This document shows positions 42,459 to 51,148 of a stretch of 64,000 nucleotides of DNA, piece by piece (position 1 is the stretch's first letter; every line of letters begins with the position of its first letter). The translations under genes and the position numbers were made by a program. Source of the stretch: Pannonibacter indicus (GTDB lineage: Bacteria > Pseudomonadota > Alphaproteobacteria > Rhizobiales > Stappiaceae); assembly GCF_001418225.1 (NCBI RefSeq), contig NZ_LIPT01000006.1:124001-188000 (forward strand), in the 5' to 3' direction. The notes beneath the pieces were generated by a model. The model was not told the origin of the DNA, ran no database searches, and saw nothing but the letters and a program-made list of their open reading frames with translations.

Positions 42459-42834
42459 GGACTGAGGCCTGGACGGTGCCCGCTGAGAAAGCCCAGCCGC
42501 CGGGCTGGCATTGGCGGCGAGAGGTGCAAGGATTGCGCCTTCTCCTTGGAACCGCGCTCATTCATCCAAAGGCTGCGGCTGGAGGATGGAGGATGGAGGA
42601 TGGAGGATGGAAGCAGGACCAGTCATAGTTCCGGCGCTACAGCAGAAATCTGCGCTAACCCCGCAACCGGAACCATATTGAATTGTATCAATAAAATTCT
42701 CAACTAGGCATTAATCTCCTGCAACCAAAAGCAGAGAGCGCCCTCAGCATTTACCACCCTAGAAACCACGCCCTGGATAGGGAAAATTAGGGAGTTTCTG
42801 TCTAGCTTCTTCCGGGCTGGAGCGGGGGGTGGTG
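42459..42834. other. Intergenic region with a heptamer tandem repeat and an AT-rich patch
   Basis: No gene is supported here. A short tandem repeat of GGAGGAT occupies 42581-42610. From about 42660 to 42730 the sequence is notably AT-rich for this genome (TTGAATTGTATCAATAAAAT) and probably holds the promoter of the GGDEF/EAL gene. Confidence 0.5.
42581..42610. repeat. Tandem heptamer repeat (GGAGGAT, four copies)
   Basis: Four perfect copies of GGAGGAT are followed by a partial GG copy. Such a run can slip during replication. Confidence 0.85.
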
Positions 42835-44844
42835 ATGAGAAAGCCAGCAAGATCTGCAGACTTTCGGCTGATTGGCGGCTCTATACTTATTGCACTCATC
42901 TTTGTTGCAATCGCGATGTCTGTTCTGGGAACAGCAGTCAGCCACTGGGTCCGGCAGGATGCCAGAATCCAGAGCGCGGCGCTTGCAGAGGCACTGGCCG
43001 GAAAGCTGCCTGATCTTGCCGGAATTGTCAGCGGCACGGCACCCTCACAACAGGAAACTCAAGCCCTTGCGCTGATGCAGGCTCTCGGCCGGACCACACG
43101 CTTCATTCTGGCAACGCCGGATGGAGATCCTGTCCTGCGGGTCGAAGACCGGCGGGTCGAGCTTCTGCGTGGCCCATCCGCGCCAGAGACCCGGCTGACG
43201 GCCACCAATACCCCGGACCGTCTTCACACAACGGTCGAAAGAAATTTGCTGGCAGGCCGGATATCGATCACAGCGGTAACGACCTTGCCCGTTCAGCAGC
43301 AAGGCCGGACGATTGCACTGCTTGAGACAGTCATCGACGAATCCGACCTGGCGGCAGGCTTCCGCAAGGATCTGATCCTTGCAAGCCTCGTGCTGGCATG
43401 CCTGCTGGGGCTGGGCTTTGCCATCTGCTTTTCCTGGATCATGACAGCGGTGCGCGCCCGCAATGCCTCGGAAGAACGGGCCGAATTCCTGGCCAGCCAC
43501 GACCGGCTGACCGGATTGTTGAACCGTACGGCCTTCCAGGCCCGCCTGGAAACAGCCTTGTCGGAACTGGACCGGGGCCGTTCAATCGCGCTGCATCATC
43601 TCGACATCGACCGGTTCAAGCGGATCAACGACGAACTGGGGGAAGATGGCGCTGATGGGCTGATCCGGCTGGTGGCGCTGCGCCTGAGCGAAATGGTGCG
43701 GCCGGGCGACTTTGTTGCCCGTCTGGGCGGTGATGAACTGATCGTGGCCCAATGCGGCATCACGTCGGCGCAACAGGCAAGGGCCATGGCCGCGCGGCTC
43801 GTTGAACAGCTTTCTCAAGTTTACGCCCTGGAGGGCCGTGAAGTTCAGATCTCTGTCAGCGCCGGAACCAGCCTCGCCCCGGCGGATACGACTGTTGCCA
43901 ATGAGCTGATGACAAAGGCAAGCATGGCGCTGCAATTCGTCAAGTCCACCGGCAGCCGTGGCTCGGGCTTCTTCAGCGGCACGATGGAAGAGGAGCTGAA
44001 CAGCCGCCGCCAGCTGGAGCAGCTGTTGCGCTCCGCAATCCAGAACAATCTCCTCAGCCTCAATTTCCAGCCGATCCTCAGTCTGTCACAGAACCGGATC
44101 TCAGGCTTTGAAGCCCTGATGCGGATGAGCGACGGAAACGGCGCCCCTGTCTCGCCTGCACTCTTCATTCCCGTTGCAGAAGAGCTGGGCCTGCTGCCGG
44201 AGTTTGGCGAGTGGGCCCTGCGGCAGGCCTGCGGAGCAGCGGTGGGCTGGGGCGGTAACATTGCCGTCGCCGTAAACCTGTCTCCCACGCAGTTTGCCTC
44301 TGGCAACCTGCCGCAGAAGGTGGCTGACGCTCTTCAGGCCTCCGGGCTTCAGGCCAGCCGGCTGGAACTGGAAATCACCGAAGGCATCCTGCTGCAAGAC
44401 ACCGGCGCCATCCTGCAGCAGCTGACCGACCTGAAAGCGCTCGGTGTCAGCATCGTCATGGATGATTTCGGCACCGGATATTCCAGCCTCAGCTATCTGT
44501 GGCGCTTCCCCTTCGACAAACTCAAGATCGACCGCAGCTTCATGGAGGCCTATTCCCATTCGGGCGAGACCATCCAGCAGATCCTCAAGGCCATCGTGGC
44601 CCTTGGCCGGGCCTTGAAGCTGCAGGTGACGATCGAAGGCATCGAGACCGTGTTTCAGGCCCGTGTCATCCGGGATCTGGAGATCGACAATGTGCAGGGC
44701 TACCTGTTCGGCAAGCCCGTCACCGCAGCGGAAGTTCCCGGTGTGATGCTGCGGGACATGGCCAAGGCGATGAACACGGGTCAGGATACGGCCTCCAGCG
44801 CCACGCCAGGCCCAAAAGCCTGTCCCAGAACGGCCTCAAGCTGA
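42835..44844 (+). CDS. Membrane GGDEF/EAL protein (cyclic di-GMP turnover)
   Basis: This 669-residue sensor has a membrane helix near residues 12-38, an extracytoplasmic domain of about 135 residues, a second helix (LILASLVLACLLGLGFAICF), then GGDEF and EAL domains. The GGDEF site reads GGDEL and the strand before it is normal (LHHLDIDRFKRINDELGEDGADGL), so cyclase activity is doubtful or weak. The EAL domain looks active: FEALMRM, VNLSPTQF, LELEITEG, VMDDFGTGYSSLSYL, KIDRSF and TIEGIET are all intact. It likely degrades cyclic di-GMP in response to an outside signal. GTG codons at 42829 and 42832 are alternative starts. Confidence 0.9.
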   Translation: MRKPARSADFRLIGGSILIALIFVAIAMSVLGTAVSHWVRQDARIQSAALAEALAGKLPDLAGIVSGTAPSQQETQALALMQALGRTTRFILATPDGDPVLRVEDRRVELLRGPSAPETRLTATNTPDRLHTTVERNLLAGRISITAVTTLPVQQQGRTIALLETVIDESDLAAGFRKDLILASLVLACLLGLGFAICFSWIMTAVRARNASEERAEFLASHDRLTGLLNRTAFQARLETALSELDRGRSIALHHLDIDRFKRINDELGEDGADGLIRLVALRLSEMVRPGDFVARLGGDELIVAQCGITSAQQARAMAARLVEQLSQVYALEGREVQISVSAGTSLAPADTTVANELMTKASMALQFVKSTGSRGSGFFSGTMEEELNSRRQLEQLLRSAIQNNLLSLNFQPILSLSQNRISGFEALMRMSDGNGAPVSPALFIPVAEELGLLPEFGEWALRQACGAAVGWGGNIAVAVNLSPTQFASGNLPQKVADALQASGLQASRLELEITEGILLQDTGAILQQLTDLKALGVSIVMDDFGTGYSSLSYLWRFPFDKLKIDRSFMEAYSHSGETIQQILKAIVALGRALKLQVTIEGIETVFQARVIRDLEIDNVQGYLFGKPVTAAEVPGVMLRDMAKAMNTGQDTASSATPGPKACPRTASS

Positions 44845-44888
44845 GGTCCCGCAATCTGCGGGGGCCGGGCACGGCTCAGGCCTGACGT

Positions 44889-45791
44889 TCAGCGGTCGCG
44901 GAAGGCAACGAAAGCTGCGACTTCCGCCAGACGCCTGCCGCCCTCGCCGGCGCCCGCCACCAGCTGCTCCGCCTCGGCGGCAAGGCCTTTGAGAATGGCA
45001 CGGGTGCGCTCGGGCCCATAGAGGCTGACCAAGGTGGCCTTGCCCGCCCCGGCATCCTTGCCCGTCGCCTTGCCCACCACCTCCGGCGAGGCCTCCAGGT
45101 CCAGAAGATCATCCGCCAGCTGGAAGGCGAGGCCAATGATCTCCCCGAACCGGGTCATGCGCGCCACATCGTCAGGGGCAGCCCCGGCCAGAATGGCACC
45201 GGCCCGGCAGGCATAGCGCAGCAGCGCGCCGGTCTTCATTGCTTGCAGGGTGCGGATTTCGTCTTCGGACAACTGCCGGTGCTCTGCCGCCAGATCCAGC
45301 ATCTGCCCGCCCGCCATGCCGCCAACACCGGATGCGCGCGCCAGTTCCTGCGACAGCTGCAGCCGCACAGCCGGATCAGCATGGATCTCCGGTTCCGCGA
45401 TCAGATCAAAAGCCAGGGTCAGCAGCGCATCGCCCGCCAGAATGGCGGTTGCCTCGTCAAAGGCCTTGTGAACGGCCGGCTGGCCCCGGCGCAGGTCGTC
45501 ATCATCCATCGCCGGAAGATCGTCATGCACCAGTGAATAGCAATGCACGCATTCCAGCGCCGCAGCCGCCAGCAGAACGCCCTCATCCCTGCGGCCGAAG
45601 ACAGCGGCGGTTTCGGCAACCAGCAGCGGGCGCAGGCGCTTGCCGCCGTTGAGCGAGCCGTGGCGCATGGCCGCCAGCAGCTGTGCGGGCCGCAGAACCT
45701 CGCCCGGCCGCGGCGCGTCCGACAGCACCCTGCCCAGAACCGCATCCATCTGCTGCACCATCTGGCGCAGGCTGTCCTCAAGCCACGTCAT
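44889..45791 (-). CDS. ispA: Polyprenyl (farnesyl/geranylgeranyl) diphosphate synthase
   Basis: This 300-residue enzyme condenses isopentenyl diphosphate with allylic diphosphates. Both aspartate-rich motifs are present: LVHDDLPAMDDDDLRRG and FQLADDLLDLEAS, with GGKRLRPLLVAE at the front. The insertion of two residues in the first motif is of the bacterial farnesyl synthase (IspA) type. Product length cannot be fixed from sequence. It is divergent from mtgA. Confidence 0.92.
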   Translation of the reverse strand: MTWLEDSLRQMVQQMDAVLGRVLSDAPRPGEVLRPAQLLAAMRHGSLNGGKRLRPLLVAETAAVFGRRDEGVLLAAAALECVHCYSLVHDDLPAMDDDDLRRGQPAVHKAFDEATAILAGDALLTLAFDLIAEPEIHADPAVRLQLSQELARASGVGGMAGGQMLDLAAEHRQLSEDEIRTLQAMKTGALLRYACRAGAILAGAAPDDVARMTRFGEIIGLAFQLADDLLDLEASPEVVGKATGKDAGAGKATLVSLYGPERTRAILKGLAAEAEQLVAGAGEGGRRLAEVAAFVAFRDR

Positions 45792-46099
45792 TGCATCTGC
45801 CCTTCACGCAAGGCTCCAACCGGATGCCCTCGTCACCCGAAACCGGTCCGCCGTCAAGACGGCTTGCACATCTTCCGCCCGGCTTTGACGCAGGACCCAA
45901 CCGCATGTAGAAACGGCAGGAAGGCACGAGGCGGCATGCACCCGCCGCGATGGTGAGGAGCAGCGTTCCTTTGGCCCAGGAAGATGGCTTGCCAGGCAGC
46001 ACGACCAGTCCGCCGGAAACGCGGCATCCAGGCACGCTGGACACGGGTGTGCGCGAGACAGACGCGCCCGGAACCAGCGATGGGGATGAGGCCGCAAGA

Positions 46100-46798
46100 A
46101 TGCCGCGCAACCGGACAAGACGCAGCCTGAAGATCACCCGGATCATCGTCTGGACGCTGTTGCTGCTTGTCCTGGCGCCGCCGCTGCTGACAGTCATTTA
46201 TTCCGTTGCCCCCCCCATCAGCACGCTGATGATCGGCCGCTATGCGCAAGGCCTCTGGGTGGACCGGCAATGGCGGTCTCTCGATCAGATTTCCCCGCAC
46301 CTGGTGCGGGCCGTGATCACCTCCGAGGACGCCCGCTTCTGCGAGCACCGGGGCGTGGACTGGGATGCATTGCATGGGCAGATCCAGAAGCTCAATGCCG
46401 GCCAGGAAGCACGCGGGGCCTCCACCATCACCATGCAGCTGGCCAAGAACCTGTTTCTCTGGGGCGACCGCAGCTTCATCCGCAAGGGGCTGGAACTGCC
46501 CACCGCGCTGATGATCGACCAGATCCTGACCAAGCGCCGGATCATGGAGCTTTATCTCAATGTCGCCGAATGGGGCGAAGGCATCTTCGGAGCGGAAGCC
46601 GCCGCGCAGGCCTGGTTCGGCAAGTCAGCGGCAGACCTGACGCAGGCCGAGGCGTCACGCCTGGCCACAGCCTTGCCCAACCCGATCCTGCGCAACCCCG
46701 CCAGACCCGGCCGCGGACACGCCCGCCTGGCCGACACGAATCAGCGCCGGATTGCGAATGCGGGCAACATTTTCGGCTGCGTTCTGGCCAGCCGCTGA
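46100..46798 (+). CDS. mtgA: Monofunctional peptidoglycan glycosyltransferase
   Basis: This GT51 enzyme polymerises lipid II into glycan strands at the periplasmic face of the inner membrane. After one N-terminal membrane helix (ITRIIVWTLLLLVLAPPLL) come the family motifs VRAVITSEDARFCEHRGVDWDAL, EARGASTITMQLAKNLFLW, RKGLELPTALMID, KRRIMELYLNVAEWGEGIFGAEAAAQ and AEASRLATALPNP. The ATG at 46100 gives the usual length of about 232 residues; an ATG at 45950 would add 50 disordered residues. It is divergent from ispA and followed by rpmF. Confidence 0.92.
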   Translation: MPRNRTRRSLKITRIIVWTLLLLVLAPPLLTVIYSVAPPISTLMIGRYAQGLWVDRQWRSLDQISPHLVRAVITSEDARFCEHRGVDWDALHGQIQKLNAGQEARGASTITMQLAKNLFLWGDRSFIRKGLELPTALMIDQILTKRRIMELYLNVAEWGEGIFGAEAAAQAWFGKSAADLTQAEASRLATALPNPILRNPARPGRGHARLADTNQRRIANAGNIFGCVLASR

Positions 46799-46942
46799 GG
46801 CGGTGAAGAAAAATTCTGTTATGGACTGGCAAAAGCCTTCAGTTGCCTGTATAACCCCGCCCATTCTTACACGCTGCGTGATGCCACGCCCCGGGCAATC
46901 CCGGTCCGGGCCGCGCTGACTATGGACCACGGAGAACAAAAA

Positions 46943-47128
46943 ATGGCCGTTCCGAAGAGAAAAACGTCGCGCATGAAGCGCGGTTTTCGCCGTTCCGCGG
47001 ACGCCCTGAAGCAGCCGACCTACGTCGAGGACAAGGATTCGGGCGAACTGCGCCGCCCGCATCACGTTGACCTGAAGACCGGCATGTACCGGGGCCGTCA
47101 GATCCTGCAGCCGAAGGCCGACGTCTGA
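46943..47128 (+). CDS. rpmF: 50S ribosomal protein L32
   Basis: This 61-residue protein starts [22 protein letters not shown] and ends with the alphaproteobacterial tail [13 protein letters not shown]. The zinc-binding cysteines of some L32 proteins are absent. The ATG at 46943 has GGAGA ten bases before; a longer frame from 46922 is not supported. An intrinsic terminator follows. Confidence 0.97.
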   Translation: MAVPKRKTSRMKRGFRRSADALKQPTYVEDKDSGELRRPHHVDLKTGMYRGRQILQPKADV

Positions 47129-47158
47129 GGCAAGGGTCGCGACCGCGATCTCAAGATC

Positions 47159-47185
47159 AAGGCTGGTGGCAACACCGGCCTTTTT
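47159..47185 (+). terminator. Terminator after rpmF
   Basis: AAGGCTGGTG pairs with CACCGGCCTT (one G-U pair) around GCAA and is followed by TTTTT, 30 bases past rpmF. Confidence 0.8.
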
Positions 47186-47225
47186 CGTGTGCACCGGACA
47201 GCCGTCCAGGATGGCGGGGGCCGGC

Positions 47226-47270
47226 AGCTGCAAGCCATGATGCGCCGGCATCGAAAGAGTTGGTATAAGA
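47226..47270 (+). repeat. Intergenic repeat, partial copy F
   Basis: GCCATGATGCGCCGGCATCGAAAGAGTTGGTATAAG matches the last third of the repeat family (compare copy B) with several changes. It lies before the small membrane protein gene. Confidence 0.55.
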
Positions 47271-47312
47271 CAGGCGGCATCACCGCAGAATCGAGTCTCC
47301 AAGGAGAGGCGC

Positions 47313-47732
47313 ATGTCAAGGTTCCTGTCCCTTCCCCTGACGCTCATCCCCCTCGCGCTCTACAATCTGACCGCCTTCGGCTTTTTCGGAAGTCCCGCAG
47401 GAGACCCGTGGTTCCAGCCGATGCTGACGCTGGAACTGGTATCAGGCGCAAGGTTTTCGCTGGTCTCGGGCGACCTGATGATCCTCTGCGGGCTGGTGGT
47501 GCTGTTTGCCGAAATCCTCAAGGCCACGCGCACCGGTACGGCAGCCCTTTCCGACCACATCCTGTCGATGATGGTCTTTGCCGTCTATCTGGTGGAGTTC
47601 CTGACCCTGCCGCAGGCCGCCAGCTCGGTTTTCTTCATCCTGACGGTGATCGCGATGATCGACGTGATTGCAGGCTTTACCGTCAGCCTCACCGGCGCCC
47701 GCCGGGACATCAGCCTCGACGGGCGGGACTAA
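47313..47732 (+). CDS. Small membrane protein of unknown function
   Basis: This 139-residue protein has four hydrophobic segments: residues 5-25, 48-68, 80-100 and 105-128. I recall similar uncharacterised inner-membrane proteins in alphaproteobacteria but no function. The loop after the first helix (GSPAGDPWFQPMLTLELVSGARFSL) is the most polar part. CCAAGGAGA lies about five bases before the ATG, a good ribosome site. Intergenic repeat copy D begins at its stop. Confidence 0.7.
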   Translation: MSRFLSLPLTLIPLALYNLTAFGFFGSPAGDPWFQPMLTLELVSGARFSLVSGDLMILCGLVVLFAEILKATRTGTAALSDHILSMMVFAVYLVEFLTLPQAASSVFFILTVIAMIDVIAGFTVSLTGARRDISLDGRD

Positions 47733-47834
47733 CACCAACGCTCGATGAGCTTGACTTGTCGAGCGCTGGTGAAGCCCGGGCAGCGTTTGAGCCTTTTCAA
47801 GGCGTAATGCGTCAGCATCTCAGAGCCCTGGTAT
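47731..47834 (+). repeat. Stop-codon-linked intergenic repeat, copy D
   Basis: This 104-bp copy overlaps the TAA of the preceding gene. Its variable part has CGCTCGA...TCGAGCG as a hairpin. The core reads AAGCCCGGGCAGCGTTTGAG and AAGGCGTAATGCGTCAGCAT, with a CCTGGTAT end. Confidence 0.85.
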
Positions 47835-47862
47835 GAACCGCTCCCGCGGGCTGGACTGGACT

Positions 47863-48516
47863 TCAGGCGTCCGTCTTGCTGCTCTCGTCCGGCAGGGAAT
47901 GGCGCTGGATCAGCGGCAGCTGGCTCATGGTGAAGATGAGCGTGACCGGCATCATGCCGAACACCTTGAAGCTGACCCAGAAATCCGTCGAGAAATTGCG
48001 CCAGATCACTTCATTCAGCACCGCCAGCGCCAGAAAGAAGATGCCCCAGCGCAGGGTGAGAATGCGCCAGCCCTCGTCCGTCAGGCGGAAGGCGCTGTCG
48101 AAGATATAACCCAGCAGCGACTTGCCGAAGAAAAGCCCGCCCAGCAGAATGACGCCGAACAGGGTATTGATGATCGTCGGCTTCAGCTTGATGAAGAGAT
48201 CATCATGCAGCCACAGGGTCAGCGCGCCGAACACAAAGACCACGATGCCCGACACCAGCGGCATGATGGGCAGGCGGCGCGTCAGATAGAGCGACACGGC
48301 CAGCGAAATGGCAATGGCCACCATGAAGGCAGCGGTCGCCAGAAAGATCGGCGCGCCAAAGACGCTGAGCGCCGGAAAAGCCGCCGCGATCTCCTCGCCG
48401 CGCGTATTGAACAGGAAGAAGACCGCCAGTGGCCCCAGTTCCAGGGCCAGCTTCAAGAGTGGTGCCATATCCTTGTGTGCAGGGTCGTTCGGGGCCCGTT
48501 CAAATTCCATGCTCAC
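47863..48516 (-). CDS. yciB: Inner-membrane septation protein A (YciB)
   Basis: This 217-residue protein has about five membrane helices and the YciB/IspZ pattern: [81 protein letters not shown], then [28 protein letters not shown]. It affects cell-envelope synthesis and division. The start may be 48516 or 48510. It is convergent with repeat copy D and has copy E upstream. Confidence 0.93.
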   Translation of the reverse strand: MSMEFERAPNDPAHKDMAPLLKLALELGPLAVFFLFNTRGEEIAAAFPALSVFGAPIFLATAAFMVAIAISLAVSLYLTRRLPIMPLVSGIVVFVFGALTLWLHDDLFIKLKPTIINTLFGVILLGGLFFGKSLLGYIFDSAFRLTDEGWRILTLRWGIFFLALAVLNEVIWRNFSTDFWVSFKVFGMMPVTLIFTMSQLPLIQRHSLPDESSKTDA

Positions 48517-48540
48517 TCCACCAGCCGCAGGCCGTCATTG

Positions 48541-48639
48541 TGTCAAGGCGCAAGATGCTGACGCATCGCGCCTTGAAATTGCTCAAGCGCCGCACGGGCT
48601 TGGGCAGCACTCAATGATAGTGGCTTATCAAGTGCTGCC
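48541..48639 (-). repeat. Stop-codon-linked intergenic repeat, copy E
   Basis: Read on the minus strand it begins with a CAGCACT...AGTGCTG hairpin, then CAAGCCCGTGCGGCGCTTGAG, CAAGGCGCGATGCGTCAGCATC and CCTTGA. It lies downstream of phbB in the same sense, after the phbB terminator. Confidence 0.85.
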
Positions 48640-48716
48640 GTTGCGCCTGCCTGCAGATAGGGACAGCAGGGTCACGAGGTCAAGGGTGTTGCACCCGGCC
48701 GGTAGAGTTTCGGAAT

Positions 48717-48754
48717 AGAAAACCCCGCCGCAGCCTTCAGGGCCACGGCGGGGC
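48717..48754 (-). terminator. Terminator after phbB
   Basis: On the minus strand CCCCGCCG pairs with CGGCGGGG, with an inner GGCC/GGCT stem, followed by TTTTCT. It lies about 23 bases past phbB. Confidence 0.75.
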
Positions 48755-48776
48755 TCAGTCAAAACGTCACGCTCTA

Positions 48777-49505
48777 TCAGCCGTTGGCGATGTACTGGCC
48801 GCCGTTGATGGTTATCACCGCGCCGGTCATGAAGGCGGCCGCGTCGGAGGCGAGATAGACCACCGTCTGGGCGATTTCCTCCGGGTGGCCGAGACGGCCG
48901 ACCGGGATGCCGGCGACGATCTGCTGCAGCACCTTTTCCGGCATGGCGGCAACCATGTCCGTGTTGATGTAGCCCGGGCAGACCGTGTTGACGGTAATGC
49001 CCTTGAAGGCATTTTCCTGCGCCAGCGCCTTGCTGAAGCCGATCACACCGGCCTTGGCGGCGGAGTAGTTGGCCTGGCCCATCTGCCCCTTCTGACCGTT
49101 GATCGAGGAAATGTTGATGATGCGGCCCCAGCCCCGGTTGCGCATGCCCTCGATGACCGGGCGGGTCATGGTGAACATGCTGTCGAGGTTGGTGGACATC
49201 ACCGCGCGCCACTGCTCGAACGTCATCTTGTGGAACATGCCGTCACGGGTGATCCCGGCGTTGTTCACCAGGATCTCGACCGGACCGAGCTCTGCTTCCA
49301 CCTTGGCAATGCCTTCGGCGCATTCCTGCTCATTGGCCACGTCCCATTTGTAGACGTGAATGCCCGTGGCCGCCTTGAAGGCTTCGGCCTTTTCGGTGTT
49401 GCCGGCATAGGTGGCGGCCACCGTGTAACCGGCGGCCTTCAAACCCAGAGAAATGGCCTCACCGATACCGCGGGTGCCACCGGTGACCAACGCAACCTTG
49501 CTCAT
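48777..49505 (-). CDS. phbB: Acetoacetyl-CoA reductase
   Basis: This 242-residue short-chain dehydrogenase reduces acetoacetyl-CoA to (R)-3-hydroxybutyryl-CoA with NADPH, the second step of PHB synthesis. It has VTGGTRGIGEAISLGLKAAGY for nucleotide binding, LVNNAGITRDGMFHKM, the catalytic Ser-Tyr-Lys in INISSINGQKGQMGQANYSAAKAG, and CPGYINTDM. The PhaB-type GITRD and MTFEQW parts set it apart from FabG. It follows phbA by 129 bases on the same strand. Confidence 0.94.
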   Translation of the reverse strand: MSKVALVTGGTRGIGEAISLGLKAAGYTVAATYAGNTEKAEAFKAATGIHVYKWDVANEQECAEGIAKVEAELGPVEILVNNAGITRDGMFHKMTFEQWRAVMSTNLDSMFTMTRPVIEGMRNRGWGRIINISSINGQKGQMGQANYSAAKAGVIGFSKALAQENAFKGITVNTVCPGYINTDMVAAMPEKVLQQIVAGIPVGRLGHPEEIAQTVVYLASDAAAFMTGAVITINGGQYIANG

Positions 49506-49634
49506 TCATCTCTCCCCAGACTACGGGCCTGTTTCTTCAGCCCTGTTCCCGATTGAACTTCCCGGCAGGCACCCCGCCGGGAAGGAACTGGACATGCAGG
49601 CTCTTGCGGCCCGCTTCGCGGCAAAGGCTTGTGC

Positions 49635-50816
49635 TTAGCGCTCGACGCAGAGCGCCACGCCCATGCCACCGCCGATGCAGAGCGTCGCAAGGCCCTTCTT
49701 GGCGTCGCGGCGGCCCATTTCGTGCAGCAGCGTGACGAGAATGCGCGCGCCCGAGGCACCGATCGGGTGACCGATGGCGATGGCACCGCCGTTGACGTTG
49801 ACGATGTCCGGGTTCCAGCCCATGTCCTTGTTGACGGCACAGGCCTGCGCCGCGAAGGCTTCGTTGGCTTCCACCAGATCGAGGTCGGCAACGCTCCAGC
49901 CGGCCTTCTCCAGCGCCTTGCGCGAGGCCGGGATCGGGCCGGAGCCCATGACGGCCGGATCAACGCCCGCCGTTGCCCACGACGCAATGCGGGCGAGCGG
50001 GGTGAGGCCGCGGCGGGCAGCTTCGGCCGCGCTCATCACCACCAGCGCTGCCGCGCCATCGTTGATGCCCGAAGCATTACCAGCGGTGACGGAGCCTTCC
50101 TTGTTGAAGGCCGGGCGCAGCTTGGACATGCTCTCCAGCGTTGCGCCATGGCGGATGTATTCGTCATCCTCGATCACCTTGTCGCCCTTGCGGTCGGCGA
50201 TGGTGACGGGCGTGATCTCGTCCTTGAAGCGGCCGGCCTTCTGGGCAGCTTCCGCCTTGTTCTGCGAGGCAAGGGCGAAAGCGTCCTGCTCGTCGCGGCT
50301 GATCTGCCACTTCTGGGCGACGTTCTCCGCCGTCTGGCCCATGTGGTAGCCGTTGAAGGCATCCCACAGGCCATCCTTGATCATGGTGTCGATCATCTTG
50401 TAGTCGCCCATCTTGTAGCCGGCGCGCATCGGAGCGCAGTGCGGCGAGAGCGACATGTTTTCCTGACCGCCTGCAACCACGATGCTGGCGTCGCCGCACA
50501 TGATCTGCTGAGCAGCAATGGCAACGGTGCGCAGACCGGAACCGCAGACCTGGTTGAGCAGCCAGGCGGTGGAATCCTGGGAGAGGCCGGCGGCAATGGC
50601 GGCCTGACGGGCCGGGTTCTGCCCCTGACCGGCGGTGAGCACCTGGCCGAAGATCAGTTCGTTGACGTCTGCTGCATCCACGCCAGCCTTTGCCAGCGCT
50701 GCCTTGATGACGGCGGCACCCAGCTCATGGGCGGGCGTATTGGCGAAAGACCCGTTGAATGAACCCACGGCCGTACGGGTGGCACTGACAATAACGACGT
50801 CTGTAGAAGCGCTCAT
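49635..50816 (-). CDS. phbA: Acetyl-CoA acetyltransferase (beta-ketothiolase)
   Basis: This 393-residue thiolase joins two acetyl-CoA, the first step of PHB synthesis. The catalytic residues are all seen: the nucleophile in [14 protein letters not shown], the His in [17 protein letters not shown] and the second Cys in [17 protein letters not shown]. The ATG at 50816 has a perfect AGGAGG before it; an open frame upstream of this is not coding. It heads the phbA-phbB operon and is divergent from phaR. Confidence 0.95.
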   Translation of the reverse strand: MSASTDVVIVSATRTAVGSFNGSFANTPAHELGAAVIKAALAKAGVDAADVNELIFGQVLTAGQGQNPARQAAIAAGLSQDSTAWLLNQVCGSGLRTVAIAAQQIMCGDASIVVAGGQENMSLSPHCAPMRAGYKMGDYKMIDTMIKDGLWDAFNGYHMGQTAENVAQKWQISRDEQDAFALASQNKAEAAQKAGRFKDEITPVTIADRKGDKVIEDDEYIRHGATLESMSKLRPAFNKEGSVTAGNASGINDGAAALVVMSAAEAARRGLTPLARIASWATAGVDPAVMGSGPIPASRKALEKAGWSVADLDLVEANEAFAAQACAVNKDMGWNPDIVNVNGGAIAIGHPIGASGARILVTLLHEMGRRDAKKGLATLCIGGGMGVALCVER

Positions 50817-51148
50817 GAAGACCTCCTGAAACTGATTCCTCCCGGGATATGGCGGGTCCGCCGCTTGTTTTTTCTGACAGGACCACACTCCCCGCTCCGT
50901 CAGACTAGAGACTGTGAAACGCGACAAGTCAACCGCCCTTCGCGCCCGCAACAACCCGTATAGCGTGCACCACACACCCGATTTCGCCCCGCAACAGGAA
51001 AAGGCTGGCATGGGTGCCCGGCTTTGGCATAGTCTTGTCGCGGAGGACGCTGCAACACGGGGAAGATGTTGCAGCAAAAGAGGAACTTGCCGCCACCTGC
51101 CCCGCAAACCCGGGCAGGCAGGACAGGCAACCGGGAGCGAAAGAAAAG
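50817..51148. other. Divergent control region between phbA and phaR
   Basis: This 332-base stretch holds no gene. It includes an inverted repeat at 51049-51075 likely to bind PhaR, and must hold the promoters of both phbA and phaR. I cannot place their -35 and -10 boxes with confidence. Confidence 0.5.
51049..51075 (+). promoter_or_regulatory. Candidate PhaR operator
   Basis: GCTGCAA and TTGCAGC form a perfect seven-base inverted repeat with a 13-base gap, 73 bases before phaR. Studied alphaproteobacterial PhaR proteins bind TGC-rich palindromes with CTGC and GCAG arms, which this contains. Confidence 0.6.

Noticed and set aside
50817-51107. An N-terminal extension of the thiolase by about 97 residues
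   Set aside because: A perfect AGGAGG and the family's normal start lie at 50816; the extension has no similarity and overlaps the phaR promoter region.
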